Made by a program: the position numbers and the translations under genes. A stretch of 64,000 bases of DNA, from positions 2,803,001 through 2,867,000 of the forward strand of contig NZ_CP043627.1 of NCBI RefSeq assembly GCF_016804325.1, written 5' to 3'. The notes under the pieces are model-generated. The model saw only the letters and a program-made list of their open reading frames with translations, had not been told where the DNA came from and ran no database searches. The stretch's first letter is position 1, and each line of letters starts with the position of its first letter. Positions 7,640-17,235 of the stretch are shown here, piece by piece. Source of the stretch: Methylobacterium aquaticum (GTDB lineage Bacteria; Pseudomonadota; Alphaproteobacteria; Rhizobiales; Beijerinckiaceae).

Positions 7640-8677
7640 TCAGAGGCCGAACAGGGACAGCACCACCGGCCGCCGGTCGAGGTTGTAGACCTGCGCCTCC
7701 CGGGCGGCCTTGGCGGCGCGCTCGGCGGCATCGGCCAAAGCCGCGAGGCGGGAGGGTGGCTCGCCCTGGCGGTGCTCGATCTCGGCGGCGAGGCGGCGTT
7801 GCACCGTGTCGAGGGCGGTGACGTAGAGCCCGTCGGCGTCGCGGCCGGCAAGCCGTTCGGCGAGCTTCAGGGCCCGGCGCCAATCCGGCCGGTCGCCCTG
7901 GTCCATCAGCGACTCGACCTCGTCGACCACCCCGATCGTGTCGGGATCGAGGAGGTCGAGGGCGCGGGCGACCGAGCCCTCGCTCAAGGACGCCGCCCGC
8001 TCGATCAGCTCCGGCGGTCTGCCGGCCTGCTGCGGTCCGAGGCTCCGCAGCACCCGGGCCACCTCCCCGGTCGCCAGGGGCTTGAGGGCGAGGCGGCGGC
8101 AGCGCGAGCGGATGGTGGGGAGCAGGCGCCCGGGGGCGTGGCTGACGATCAGGAACAGCGAGCGCGGCGGCGGCTCCTCGATCACCTTCAGGAGCGCGTT
8201 GGCGCTGGCGAGGTTCAGTTCGTCGGCGCAGTCGACGATGCAGATCCGGTAGCCCGCATCGGCCGAGGTGGCCGAGAAGAGATGGAGGGCGCGGCGCGCC
8301 GCGTCGACGCCGATCTGGGTCGGCACGGTCTTGGCTCCCGGCGCCTTCTGGCGGCGCAGCAGCACGAGGTTGGGGTGCGACAGGCCGGCGACCTGGCGCG
8401 CGACCGTGTGGCCGGGCGGCAGCGCCAGGCTGTCGGGCGTTCCCGCCCCGTCGCCGCGGGCGAGGAGATGGCGGGCGACCCGGAAGGCGAGCGTCGCCTT
8501 GCCGATGCCCTTCGGGCCGCCGATGAGCCAGGCATGGTGCAGCCGTCCGGCGCCGATCGCCTCGCGGAACGCCCGCTCGGCCGCCTCCTGGCCGAGGAGG
8601 TCGGTCTGCTCGCGCGGGCGCGGCACGCCCGGGATCTCGCCCGGTTCGAGGTCGTCGTCTCTCGTCTCAGGCGGCAT
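7640..8677 (-). CDS. holB: DNA polymerase III subunit delta'
   Basis: A 345-residue clamp-loader subunit. It carries the P-loop-like GGPKGIGKATLAFRVAR near residue 55, the sensor/ATP region IVDCADELNLASANALLK, and TIRSRCRRL, the SRC motif conserved in clamp loaders. The start is ATG 8677 (MPPETRDDD), overlapping the end of tmk by 11 bases; the open frame continues to 8764 but that part is tmk in another frame. The tmk-holB order is conserved across alphaproteobacteria. Confidence 0.88.
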   Translation of the reverse strand: MPPETRDDDLEPGEIPGVPRPREQTDLLGQEAAERAFREAIGAGRLHHAWLIGGPKGIGKATLAFRVARHLLARGDGAGTPDSLALPPGHTVARQVAGLSHPNLVLLRRQKAPGAKTVPTQIGVDAARRALHLFSATSADAGYRICIVDCADELNLASANALLKVIEEPPPRSLFLIVSHAPGRLLPTIRSRCRRLALKPLATGEVARVLRSLGPQQAGRPPELIERAASLSEGSVARALDLLDPDTIGVVDEVESLMDQGDRPDWRRALKLAERLAGRDADGLYVTALDTVQRRLAAEIEHRQGEPPSRLAALADAAERAAKAAREAQVYNLDRRPVVLSLFGL

Positions 8678-9353
8678 CGGAGTGATCCCGGACGAGGTGC
8701 GGCAGGCGCGACGCCACCGCCGCGCGGATCGCCTGCGCGACGGCGTCGGGCGCGTCTTGCGCATCGATGACGACGCAGCGCGCCGGCTCGGCCGCCGCGA
8801 TGGCGAGGAAGGCCGCCCGCAGGCGCTGGTGGAAGCTCAACGCCTCGGCCTCGAACCGGTCGGGGCCCTGGGCGCGGTCGCGCCGGCGCGCCCGGGCGAG
8901 CCCGATCTCGGGGGGAAGGTCGAGGATCAGGGTCAGGTCGGGCCGGGTCGCCCCCACCACCACCCGCTCCAGGGCGGCCAGGGTCTCGGCATCGACCCCG
9001 CCGGCGGCGCCCTGATAGGCCCGGGTCGAATCGCTGAAGCGGTCGCACAGCACGATCGCGCCGCGGGCGAGGCCCGGGCGAATCAGGGTCGCGAGGTGGT
9101 CGAGGCGGGCGGCGGCGAACAGCAGCGCCTCGGCGAAGGGGCCGTAGGGCTTGGCGATGCCCGACAGCACCGCGCCGCGGATCCGCTCGGCCCGGGGCGA
9201 GCCGCCGGGCTCGCGGGTGGTCACCACCTCGCGGGGGCCGTCCGCGCCGGTGCGCAGCCAGGTCGCGAGGCGCGCGATCTGGGTCGACTTGCCGGCGCCC
9301 TCGCCGCCCTCGAAGGTGATGAAGCACCCTGCCGTCGTGGGAGCCTCGCTCAC
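8667..9353 (-). CDS. tmk: Thymidylate kinase
   Basis: A 228-residue cytoplasmic enzyme that phosphorylates dTMP to dTDP. It has the P-loop FEGGEGAGKSTQ, the DR motif CDRFSDSTRAYQG, REPGGSPRAERIR for nucleotide binding and a LID segment (RARRRDRAQGPDRFE). The start is GTG 9353, which overlaps the dac stop as GTGA; no other start fits the family. The frame is open upstream through dac but that is an antisense-free shadow, not a fusion. Confidence 0.92.
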   Translation of the reverse strand: MSEAPTTAGCFITFEGGEGAGKSTQIARLATWLRTGADGPREVVTTREPGGSPRAERIRGAVLSGIAKPYGPFAEALLFAAARLDHLATLIRPGLARGAIVLCDRFSDSTRAYQGAAGGVDAETLAALERVVVGATRPDLTLILDLPPEIGLARARRRDRAQGPDRFEAEALSFHQRLRAAFLAIAAAEPARCVVIDAQDAPDAVAQAIRAAVASRLPHLVRDHSDAA

Positions 9354-10591
9354 GACTTGCTGGTGATCCGGCTGAGGGCCTGGCGGAACCAGCCGGTGCC
9401 GACCTCCATGGCCGCGTCGAGGGCGCGCTGGGTCATGGTGCCGGCGGGCACCGCTTCGGCGGTGTAGAGCGGCATGTCGAGCACCACCTGCTCGCCGCGG
9501 GTGACCTTGAGCCGGCCGACCTCGCGGCCCTCCTCCACCGGGGCGGTCAGCGGGCCCTGGTAGGTCGCCCGCGCCACCAGCCGGTCGCTGTTGCCCCGCG
9601 GCAGCATCAGGCGCACCGGCTTCCTCGTGACGAGGGGCACCCGGCCCTTCTCGCCCCCGAAGGTCTCGGCCTCCGCCACGGTCTCGCCGGCATTGAAGAC
9701 CTGGCGCGCCTCGAAGGCGCGAAAGCCCCATTCGATCAGCTTGCGCGACTCCGCGGCGCGGTCGCGGGCGGTCTTGAGGCCGCTCACCACCAGGACCAGG
9801 CGCTGGCCGTTCTGCACCGCCGAGCCGGTCAGGCCGTAGCCGGATTCCTCGAGGTAGCCGGTCTTCAGCCCGTCGGCGCCGATGTCGAGGGCGAGCAGCG
9901 GGTTGCGGTTCTGCTGGCGGATCTTGTTCCAGGTGAATTCGCGCTCGGCGAAGAGCTTGTAGTTCTCCGGATAGGCCTCGATCAGGTGGATGGCGAGCCG
10001 GGCCATGTCGCGGGCCGTCACCTTCTGGTCGGGAGCCGAGTAGCCGGTGGCGTTGCGGAAGGTCGAGCGCTCGAGCCCGATCTCCTTCGCGTGCCGGTTC
10101 ATGATCTGGGCGAAGTTGTCCTCGGTGCCGGCGACGCCCTCGGCCGCGGCGATCGCCGCGTCGTTGCCGGATTGCACGACGATGCCGCGCAGCAGGTCGG
10201 GCAGCTTCACCTTGCTGTTGAGCTGGGCGAACATCGACGAGCCGCCGCCCCCGGCCCCGCCGCGGCGCCAGGCATTCTCGCTGATGGTGAACTCGGTGTC
10301 GGGGCCGAGCTTGCCCTTGCGCATCTCGTCGAACAGCACCTCGACGGTCATCAGCTTGGCCATGCTGGCCGGCGAGAACGGCTCGTCGGCGCCTTTCTCG
10401 AACAGGACCGCGCCGGTATCGGCATCGATCAGGATCGCGTGCGGCGCGAGCGTCTGGAAGGCGGGATTCTGGGCGGCTTGCGCGCGTGCGTCGGAAGCCG
10501 CCAGCTGGGCCCCGAGGAAGGCCGCCAGGGCCAGGGCGGCGGCCCGGCGCGCAAGCGCCCTGCCCGCTCCGGTGGTCGCTGTCACACGCAT
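9350..10591 (-). CDS. D-alanyl-D-alanine carboxypeptidase (penicillin-binding protein 5/6 family)
   Basis: A 413-residue periplasmic DD-carboxypeptidase that trims peptidoglycan stem peptides. A signal peptide (ALALAAFLGAQLAASDARA) is followed by the catalytic motifs SMAK (serine 76, lysine 79), SGN (141-143) and KTG (243-245). A C-terminal beta-rich domain with a final amphipathic helix (GWFRQALSRI) would hold it on the inner membrane. It is the first gene of the dac-tmk-holB-phosphoesterase cluster and overlaps tmk by four bases (GTGA). Confidence 0.9.
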   Translation of the reverse strand: MRVTATTGAGRALARRAAALALAAFLGAQLAASDARAQAAQNPAFQTLAPHAILIDADTGAVLFEKGADEPFSPASMAKLMTVEVLFDEMRKGKLGPDTEFTISENAWRRGGAGGGGSSMFAQLNSKVKLPDLLRGIVVQSGNDAAIAAAEGVAGTEDNFAQIMNRHAKEIGLERSTFRNATGYSAPDQKVTARDMARLAIHLIEAYPENYKLFAEREFTWNKIRQQNRNPLLALDIGADGLKTGYLEESGYGLTGSAVQNGQRLVLVVSGLKTARDRAAESRKLIEWGFRAFEARQVFNAGETVAEAETFGGEKGRVPLVTRKPVRLMLPRGNSDRLVARATYQGPLTAPVEEGREVGRLKVTRGEQVVLDMPLYTAEAVPAGTMTQRALDAAMEVGTGWFRQALSRITSKS

Positions 10592-11008
10592 GAACCTGCC
10601 GCCTTGCCGCTACCGCTCGAAACCCCGGCCGATCGGGACACCTGCCGGCCGGGACGTTTGCTGCACTTTGCCGCTCCGCTCGGGCCCGCGCAACCGCGCC
10701 TGTGCCGCAGTGCGGGATGGGGAACCGTTTCGGGTGTGGAAGGCGGCGAGACGACAATGTGGTGTCACGGTGCTGCCGAGGCTGGCAGAACCGCGCCGCC
10801 CGCCCACATCCATCGATTCATCCCACCCGCGACCTCATCCTGAGGTGTTAGTCGATTGAAAATCGACTAACCTCGAAGGAGGGCTCCAGGAATCTCGGAG
10901 ATTTCTGGAGCCCTCCTTCGAGGCTCACTGCGTTCGCACCTCAGGATGAGGTTATGGGTGGGATACCGGTGACCTCCGCTATCCCACGGCCGGAGGCCGC
11001 CCCGGCCC
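10592..11008. other. Intergenic region holding a family B repeat
   Basis: The 417 bases between dac and rlpA (both minus strand) hold the dac promoter region at the left and the 141-bp repeat at 10822-10962. Apart from the repeat I see no gene or RNA. Confidence 0.6.
10822..10962. repeat. Palindromic intergenic repeat, family B, copy 2
   Basis: The second copy of the element at 4725. Outer arms are CCCGCGACCTCATCCTGAGG and the inverse CCTCAGGATGAGG; inner arms are CCTCGAAGGAGGGCTCCAG and its inverse CTGGAGCCCTCCTTCGAGG. A short extra stem, TTAGTCGATT-GAAAATCGACTAA, lies in the left arm and differs from copy 1. The palindrome is between dac and rlpA, downstream of rlpA. Confidence 0.85.
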
Positions 11009-12313
11009 TCAATACATCCCCGCCACCTTCGACCGCGGCGGTGCACCGGGCTTGTGGCCGGTCGGCTTGGCATCCTCCCGGTCGCCCTTCTGGGCGCCGG
11101 CGAGGCGGAGCGGCGGCGCGATCGGCAGCGGGCCGGTCTTCGCGATGATCGTCGTCTGCGCGGCCTTCCCCTTGGCCGGCCCGGCTGCGGCATGCATCGC
11201 CTGGGCGAGCGAGGCGCGGTCGGTCGCGGGGTGGCCGGCATAGGCCAGGGCCTGGCTCGGCGGGGCCGGGCGGCGGGCCGGGGCGGCGGGCGCCTGCTGC
11301 GCGTGCGCCGGCATCGAGGCAGGCATGGAGGCAGGCTTGGCAGCGCGGGGCGCGGCGAGGCCGGGATTCAGGCCCTCGATGGCGGCCATGCGGACGGGCG
11401 CCGGAGCGACGGCCCGGACCGGCGCCGGGACGGGCCTCGCCGGTGCCTCGGCCAGCCGGACCGGCGCAGGCTGGCGCACCGGGCGGCGGATCTCCGGCTC
11501 GGCCTCGGCGACCTGCACCGGCGCGACGACCCGCGGCTTCTCGACGATCGGCCGCACCGGCTCCGCTTCAGGCTGGCGGAACGCGAAGGGCTTCGCGTCC
11601 TCGCCCGCATCCGCCACCATGATGTTGGCGCCCATCGGCGAGCCGGCCGGCGTCCCGTCGGTGCGCAGGGTCGCCATCAGCTTGCGGTCGTCGCTGCCGC
11701 CGACCGAGGCCTTGCCGACATACTCGACCCGGACCTTCGTGGTGCCGCGGCGGCGGAAATCCAGGGCCTCGGCCACCGCCTGCGACACGTCCATCAGCCG
11801 GTCGGCGTGGTAGGGCCCGCGGTCGTTGACCCGCACCACCATCGAGTGGCCGTTCTGCAGGTTGGTGACCCGGGCATAGCTCGGCAGCGGCAGGGTCGGG
11901 TGGGCTGCGGCGACCGAGAAGCGGTCGAAGATCTCGCCGTTGGCGGTCTGGCGGCCGTGGAAGGCGGTGCCGTACCAGGAGGCCAGGCCCTCGCGCACGT
12001 AGCCCCGGGCATCCTGGCGCGGCACGTAGGTGCGGCCGGCCACCACGTAGGGCTTGCCGGTCATCTGCCGGCCGCCGCCCTTGGGGATCTTGTCGTTCTC
12101 GCCGTAGAGCCGCGGGCTCGCGGCGACGCCGTATTTCGGATCGATCTCGCGGCCGCCACTGCGCACCGCCAGGTTCTTGGGCGTCGGTCCGGCGCAATTG
12201 GCCGCCGCGAGCGCGATGCCCGCCACCGCGGCCCACTTGACGACCGGCACAGGCCGGAGGGCCCCCCGCTCCGTTACCGGGCGCGGAGAACCGCTCTTCG
12301 AAGATCCCGCCAT
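11009..12313 (-). CDS. rlpA: RlpA-like septal-ring lipoprotein (double-psi beta-barrel)
   Basis: A 434-residue envelope protein. The start is ATG 12313 (MAGSSKSGS) behind a GAGGGATCG ribosome site. The signal segment VVKWAAVAGIALAAANC ends in a cysteine but the lipobox is imperfect (Asn before Cys). Residues around 100-200 form the RlpA barrel: REGLASWYGTAFHGRQTANG, the catalytic-type VVRVNDRGPYH and RLMDVSQAVAEALDF. RlpA proteins act as lytic transglycosylases on denuded glycan or bind septal peptidoglycan. The C-terminal half is Ala/Pro-rich and probably disordered, without a clear SPOR domain. Confidence 0.87.
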   Translation of the reverse strand: MAGSSKSGSPRPVTERGALRPVPVVKWAAVAGIALAAANCAGPTPKNLAVRSGGREIDPKYGVAASPRLYGENDKIPKGGGRQMTGKPYVVAGRTYVPRQDARGYVREGLASWYGTAFHGRQTANGEIFDRFSVAAAHPTLPLPSYARVTNLQNGHSMVVRVNDRGPYHADRLMDVSQAVAEALDFRRRGTTKVRVEYVGKASVGGSDDRKLMATLRTDGTPAGSPMGANIMVADAGEDAKPFAFRQPEAEPVRPIVEKPRVVAPVQVAEAEPEIRRPVRQPAPVRLAEAPARPVPAPVRAVAPAPVRMAAIEGLNPGLAAPRAAKPASMPASMPAHAQQAPAAPARRPAPPSQALAYAGHPATDRASLAQAMHAAAGPAKGKAAQTTIIAKTGPLPIAPPLRLAGAQKGDREDAKPTGHKPGAPPRSKVAGMY

Positions 12314-12496
12314 CGATCCCTCGGATCCCGTGCCGCCCGGGCCGCCTTCGAGCCCGGAAGGGCTGGAAGGCGGGCCGCGGGGCCGCACAGGGTTACGCTG
12401 CACTTACCGAGGACCCTGCCGGCCTTGCGTAAATGAAAGCGTAACGGTGGCTCCGGTGCGAGTCCCGTCCACCGCCGTCCACAGGGTTCGGGCGCC

Positions 12497-15400
12497 CTAT
12501 TCCGCCGGCTGGGCCGCGCGGTCCGGCTCGGGTGCCGCCTTGCGCCCCCGCCCCTCCGCCAGCCGCTCGGCCGCGACGTAGAAGACCGGGGTGACGAACA
12601 GGGTGAGCAGGGTCGCCACCAGGAGCCCGCCGATCACCACCGTGCCCATCGAGATCCGGGCATTGGCGCTGGCCCCGCTCGCGATGGCAAGCGGCACCGA
12701 GCCGAGGATGAAGGCGAAGGAGGTCATCAGGATCGGCCGCATCCTGAGGCGCACGGCATCTTGCGCCGCCGTGACCGCGTCCTCGCCCTTGGCCCTGAGG
12801 TCGCGGGCGAAGGAGACGAGCAGGATCGCGTTCTTCGCCGCCAGCCCGACGAGGAGCAGGAGGCCGATCTGCCCGAAGATGTCGAGGGGGAGATCCCGCA
12901 AGGCGAGCGCCCCGACGGCCCCGAACAGGGCGAGCGGCGTCACCAGGATCACCACGAAGGGCAGACGCAGGCTCTCGTACTGGCCGGCGAGCAGCAGCAC
13001 GATCATCACCACGCCGAGCCCGAAGATCAGCGGCGCCCAGCCGCCGGCGATCTTCTCCTGGTAGGCGACCTCGGTCCATTCCACCGCGTAGTCGGTCGGC
13101 AAAGCCGTGCCGGCCAGGCGCTCCACCGCCGCGATGGCCGCGCCCGAACTCGCGGTCTCGGCGGTGTCCAGCGCGATCTCGATCGCCGGGTAGGTGTTGT
13201 AGGACAGGACCGCCGTCGGCCCGCTGACGAAGTGCGGGGTCACGAGCGCGCCGATCTGCACCGGCTCGCCGTTCTTGTTCGGCACGGTGAGCCGCGCCAG
13301 ATCCTCGAAGGTGCGCCTGCCTTGCGACTCGCTCTGGACGTAGACCTGGTAGACGAAGCCGAACTTGTTGAAGAGGTTGACGAAGGACGAGCCGACATAG
13401 GTGCCGAGCGCGTCGAACAGGGATTGCAGGCTCACACCAAGCTGCTCGGCCTTGGCCCGGTCGATGTCGAGGCGCAGCTGCGGCACGCCGTAGCTGGTGG
13501 TGGCGGTGGCGCCGCCGATCTCCGGCAGTTTTTTCAGTTGCGCGATGAAGCCCTCGGCGGTCTTGGCGAGCGTGAGCCCGCCCTCGCCGCTGCGGTCCTG
13601 CAATTCCAGCGTCAGGCCGCCGCGGGAGCCCAGCCCCGGCAGCGGCGACGGGTCGACGATGCGCAAAACCCCGTCCGGGTGGTTCTTGAACTGCTTGCGG
13701 AGCTTCCCGATCACCTCGGAGACCGTCTCCTCGCGCTCGTCCCAGGCTTTGAGGGTCGGGATCTGGAAGCCGTAGAACGGCGCCGTGACGTCGGCCAGGA
13801 TGCCGCGGCCGGCAACGCCAATGGTGCCGGCGGCGGAGGGCTGGTCGAGGACGGCACGCCCCACCTCCTGCACCATCGCGGCGGTGCGGCCGACGGAGGC
13901 GCCCTTCGGCATCGCGATGTCGGCGAAGAAGTAGCCCTGGTCCTCCTGCGGCACGAAGGCGCTCGGGCGGCTCGTCACCATCCAGGCGGTGAGCCCGGCG
14001 AAGGCGAGGAAGACCAGCCCCGTCGCGACGAGGTGGCGCGACAGGCGCCCGGCCGAGCCGACCGCGAATCCGGTCGCCCGGTCGAGGACGGCGTTGAACC
14101 ACCGCAAGGGCGCCCGCCAGCGGCTCGCCTGCGCGGTCTTGTCGTGGGGCTTCAACAGCAGGGCGCAGAGCGCCGGCGTGAGCGTGAGCGACACGAGCGC
14201 CGAGATCAGCACCGAGATCGCGATGGTGAGCGCGAACTGGTTGTAGAGCTGGCCCGTCAGCCCCGGGATGAAGGCCACCGGCACGAACAGGGCGGCGAGC
14301 ACCAGGGTGGTGGCGATGACCGGGCCCGCCACCTCGTTCACCGCCTCACGGGCGGCCTCGCGGGGCTCTTGGCCCTCCTCCATCAGCCGCTCGGTGTTCT
14401 CGACCACGATGATCGCGTCGTCGACCACCAGCCCCACCGCCAGGACGAGGCCGAGCAGGCTCAGGGTGTTGAACGAGAAGCCGAGCGCCGCCATCGGCCC
14501 GAAGGTGCCGATGAGCGCCACCGGCACGGCGATCGACGGGATCAGGGTCGCGCGCCAGTTCTGGAGGAACAGGTAGGTGATGACGACGACCAGCACGATC
14601 GCCTCGATCAGGGTCTTGATCACCTCGTGGATCGAGGCGGTGACGAACTCGGTGCGGTCGAGGGCGATCCGGTATTGCAGGCCCGGCGGAAAGCGCTTGC
14701 CCAAGTCAGCCATGGTGGCGCGCACGCCCTTCATCACCTCGACGGCGTTGGCCTCCGGGTTCTGGAACAGCCCGAGCGAGGCGGCGGGCTTGTTGTCGTA
14801 GGTCGAGCGGCTGCCATACTGCTCCGAGCCGAGCTCGACCCGGCCGACGTCGCGGATGCGCACCACCGAGCCGTCGGGATTGGCCCGGATCACGATGTCG
14901 GCGAATTCCCGCGCCTCCGTCAGGCGCCCCTTGGTGACGATCTGAAGCTCGAAGGCGGGGGCGTCGCGCACCGGCTCCTTGCCGAGGGAGCCGACGGTGA
15001 TCTGGGCGTTCTGCTGCTCGACCGCCTGGACGATCTGGCTCGGGCCGATGCCCAGCGCCTCCATCCGGGCCGGATCGAGCCAGATCCGCATCGCGTAGCG
15101 CTGGTTGGAGAAGTTGACGATGCGGCCCATGCCGGTGACCCGGCGCAGGGGCTTGATCACCTGGGTCTCGGCCCAGTTCGACAGGAACAGCTCGTCGTAG
15201 CGGTTGTCGTCGCTGAAGAGCACCACGTTGCCGAGGCGCTGGCGCGACGACTTCACGATCTCGAGGCCCTGGTCGCGCACCGCCTGCGGCAGGCGCGATT
15301 CGGCGCGCTGGGCCCGGGTCAGCACGTCGGCGGCGGCCGCGTTGAGGTCGGAGCCGACCTCGAAGGTGGCGTCCAGGTTGACGCTGCCGTCGGCGTTGCT

Positions 15401-15643
15401 GGTCGAGCTGATGTAGATCAGGCCTTGCGCGCCGTTGATCTCCTGCTCGAGCGGGATCGCGATCGCCTCGTAGGCCTGCTGCGCCGTGGCGCCCGGATAG
15501 GTCGCCTGGATGTTGATGATCGGCGGCGCGATCTCGGGGAACTGGGCGATCGGCAGCGAGAACCCCGCCACCGCCCCGATCAGCGTGACGAGCACCGAGA
15601 TCACGCCCGCCAGGACGGGCCGGTCGACGAAGTAGGCGAACAT
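12497..15643 (-). CDS. RND multidrug efflux transporter, HAE1 family
   Basis: A 1048-residue inner-membrane pump, the normal size for AcrB-type proteins. It starts MFAYFVDRPVLAGVISVLV at ATG 15643. The proton-relay helix reads GLVVDDAIIVVENTERLMEEG with the paired aspartates, and the porter-domain landmark YPGATAQQAYEAIAIPLEQ is present. A second copy of the 6-TM half follows near the end (FAFILGSVPLAIASGA). The gene is divergent from the adaptor gene at 15893, with 249 bases between them as a shared promoter region. No local regulator gene is seen; a TolC homologue is encoded at 22708. Confidence 0.92.
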   Translation of the reverse strand: MFAYFVDRPVLAGVISVLVTLIGAVAGFSLPIAQFPEIAPPIINIQATYPGATAQQAYEAIAIPLEQEINGAQGLIYISSTSNADGSVNLDATFEVGSDLNAAAADVLTRAQRAESRLPQAVRDQGLEIVKSSRQRLGNVVLFSDDNRYDELFLSNWAETQVIKPLRRVTGMGRIVNFSNQRYAMRIWLDPARMEALGIGPSQIVQAVEQQNAQITVGSLGKEPVRDAPAFELQIVTKGRLTEAREFADIVIRANPDGSVVRIRDVGRVELGSEQYGSRSTYDNKPAASLGLFQNPEANAVEVMKGVRATMADLGKRFPPGLQYRIALDRTEFVTASIHEVIKTLIEAIVLVVVITYLFLQNWRATLIPSIAVPVALIGTFGPMAALGFSFNTLSLLGLVLAVGLVVDDAIIVVENTERLMEEGQEPREAAREAVNEVAGPVIATTLVLAALFVPVAFIPGLTGQLYNQFALTIAISVLISALVSLTLTPALCALLLKPHDKTAQASRWRAPLRWFNAVLDRATGFAVGSAGRLSRHLVATGLVFLAFAGLTAWMVTSRPSAFVPQEDQGYFFADIAMPKGASVGRTAAMVQEVGRAVLDQPSAAGTIGVAGRGILADVTAPFYGFQIPTLKAWDEREETVSEVIGKLRKQFKNHPDGVLRIVDPSPLPGLGSRGGLTLELQDRSGEGGLTLAKTAEGFIAQLKKLPEIGGATATTSYGVPQLRLDIDRAKAEQLGVSLQSLFDALGTYVGSSFVNLFNKFGFVYQVYVQSESQGRRTFEDLARLTVPNKNGEPVQIGALVTPHFVSGPTAVLSYNTYPAIEIALDTAETASSGAAIAAVERLAGTALPTDYAVEWTEVAYQEKIAGGWAPLIFGLGVVMIVLLLAGQYESLRLPFVVILVTPLALFGAVGALALRDLPLDIFGQIGLLLLVGLAAKNAILLVSFARDLRAKGEDAVTAAQDAVRLRMRPILMTSFAFILGSVPLAIASGASANARISMGTVVIGGLLVATLLTLFVTPVFYVAAERLAEGRGRKAAPEPDRAAQPAE

Positions 15644-15892
15644 CCCGCGTCCCGGTGAGCCGCCGGGACGCCGCCAGGACCCCCGCCGCGAGCCGGGCTC
15701 GGGGCCGGCCCCGGGGCCTGCGACGGTATGGTGATTGTCTCTCGTGCAACGTGATCGCGTTCGACGGAGTTCCCCTCGCGGTGACCGTGCGGAGACGAGC
15801 CGGCAACCGTGCCGCATCATTCGTCGTCGGCGGTCGTCCTCCTGCGTCGTCCTCCCGGGCCGGCTGGTCCATCGACTCAAGGGTTCAGCATC

Positions 15893-17146
15893 GTGCGAGC
15901 CGGTTTTCGCAACGGCCTCATCGCCCTGACCGCATTCGGCGCCGGGGCCGGCCTGTGGTGGGGCCTCGGCCATCCGCTGCCCGCAGGCATCGCCGGCGCC
16001 CTGCCCGGCCCGGTGGCGCAGCTCCTGGCGCCGCGGGCCACTCCGAAGGCCGATGCCAAGGCGTCCGAGGCGCCGGAATTCGACGTCGCGGTGGCGCGGG
16101 CCGCCGCCGAGACCGTGCCGGTCGCCTTCTCGTATACCGGCACGGTGATCTCGCCGAAGGACGCCGCGCTCCAGCCCCGGGTCACCGGCGTGGTGGTGGA
16201 GCGGCCCTTCGAGCCGGGCGGCCACGTCAAGCAGGGCCAGGTGCTGTTCCGCATCGACCCGCGGCCGTTCGAGGTGGCGTTGCGCACGGCCGAGGCCCAG
16301 CGTGCGCAGGCGGCGGCGCAACTCGCCTTCGCGGATGCCGAGGTCGACCGCACCCAGCCGCTCGCCGACAAGGGCTACGCCTCCGAGCAGCGCTTCCAGC
16401 AGCTCGAGAGCAACCGCCAGGTCGCCCGCAGCCGGGTGCAGGAGGCCGAGGCCGCCATCGCCCGCGAGAAGCTCAACCTCGACTACGCGGTGATCCGCGC
16501 CCCCTTCGACGGGCGCTCCAGCCTCTCCGACGTCAATGTCGGCGACAACGTCAACGCGAACGCGACCCAGCTCGTCAGCGTCGTCCAGGTCGACCCGATC
16601 GAGGTGCAGGTGGCGCTCTCGGCCGAGGATTCGGAGGCGGTGCGCGCGGCGCTCAAGGAGAACCGCGCCTTCATCCGGATCCTCGACAGCCAGGGCAAGC
16701 CGGAGCGCAAGGCCACCCTCTACAAGCTCGACAACCGGTTCGATCCCCGCACCGCCCGCCGCCTGGTCCGGGCCTGGCTGCCCAATGCCGACGAGCGCTA
16801 CCTGCCGGGGGAATTCGTGCGCACGCAGGTGCAGGTCGGTACGCAGGAGCGCCTGATGGTGCCGACGATCGCCCTGTCCTCCCAGCTCGACCAGCGCATC
16901 GTCTGGCGGGTTGGGGACGACGGCAAGGTGGCGATGACCCCCGTCACCACCGGCGCGGAATTCGGCGACCGCACGGCGATCCTGAAGGGTCTCAAGGCCG
17001 GCGAGCGCATCGCGACCGACCACCTCCAGCTCCTGCGCCAGGACCAGCGGGTCGGAATCGCGCGGCAGGAGAGCGAACGGGAGGACAAGCAGGCCCGGCA
17101 GGCCGCCAACGAGCCCGCCGAGGGCCCCGGCCGCACCGTGCGCTGA
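15893..17146 (+). CDS. RND efflux periplasmic adaptor (membrane fusion protein)
   Basis: A 417-residue adaptor linking the RND pump to an outer-membrane channel. I start it at GTG 15893 (MRAGFRNGLIALTAFGAG), an N-terminal membrane anchor preceded by AAGGG; the open frame extends upstream to 15809. Landmarks are the lipoyl half-motif VTGVVVERPFEPGGHVKQGQ, a long alpha-helical hairpin rich in Gln, Ala and Glu, and the second lipoyl half YAVIRAPFDGR with NVGDNVNAN. The acidic, basic tail (ESEREDKQARQAAN) is charged and probably flexible. Confidence 0.88.
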   Translation: MRAGFRNGLIALTAFGAGAGLWWGLGHPLPAGIAGALPGPVAQLLAPRATPKADAKASEAPEFDVAVARAAAETVPVAFSYTGTVISPKDAALQPRVTGVVVERPFEPGGHVKQGQVLFRIDPRPFEVALRTAEAQRAQAAAQLAFADAEVDRTQPLADKGYASEQRFQQLESNRQVARSRVQEAEAAIAREKLNLDYAVIRAPFDGRSSLSDVNVGDNVNANATQLVSVVQVDPIEVQVALSAEDSEAVRAALKENRAFIRILDSQGKPERKATLYKLDNRFDPRTARRLVRAWLPNADERYLPGEFVRTQVQVGTQERLMVPTIALSSQLDQRIVWRVGDDGKVAMTPVTTGAEFGDRTAILKGLKAGERIATDHLQLLRQDQRVGIARQESEREDKQARQAANEPAEGPGRTVR

Positions 17147-17235
17147 CGCACAGCGTCAGAGCTTGCTCCCGCGAAAGACCGGGCGCTACGGTTGGCGGGA
17201 CGACCCCGCCACGGCCCGCGAGCGACCGGCCCCGC

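Noticed and set aside
8667..10757. A 696-codon frame that would fuse tmk to an upstream segment
   Set aside because: The upstream part is dac in another frame; the GTGA overlap at 9350-9353 gives a normal tmk start.
12761..15658. A 965-codon open frame on the plus strand opposite the RND pump gene
   Set aside because: It is a GC-rich antisense shadow: the composition is Arg/Gly/Glu/His-rich without hydrophobic cores, and the minus strand clearly encodes a full-length RND protein.
12497..17023. A 1508-codon frame extending the RND gene upstream
   Set aside because: The extra part is antisense to the adaptor gene; RND proteins start at MFAYFVDRP, giving the usual 1048 residues.
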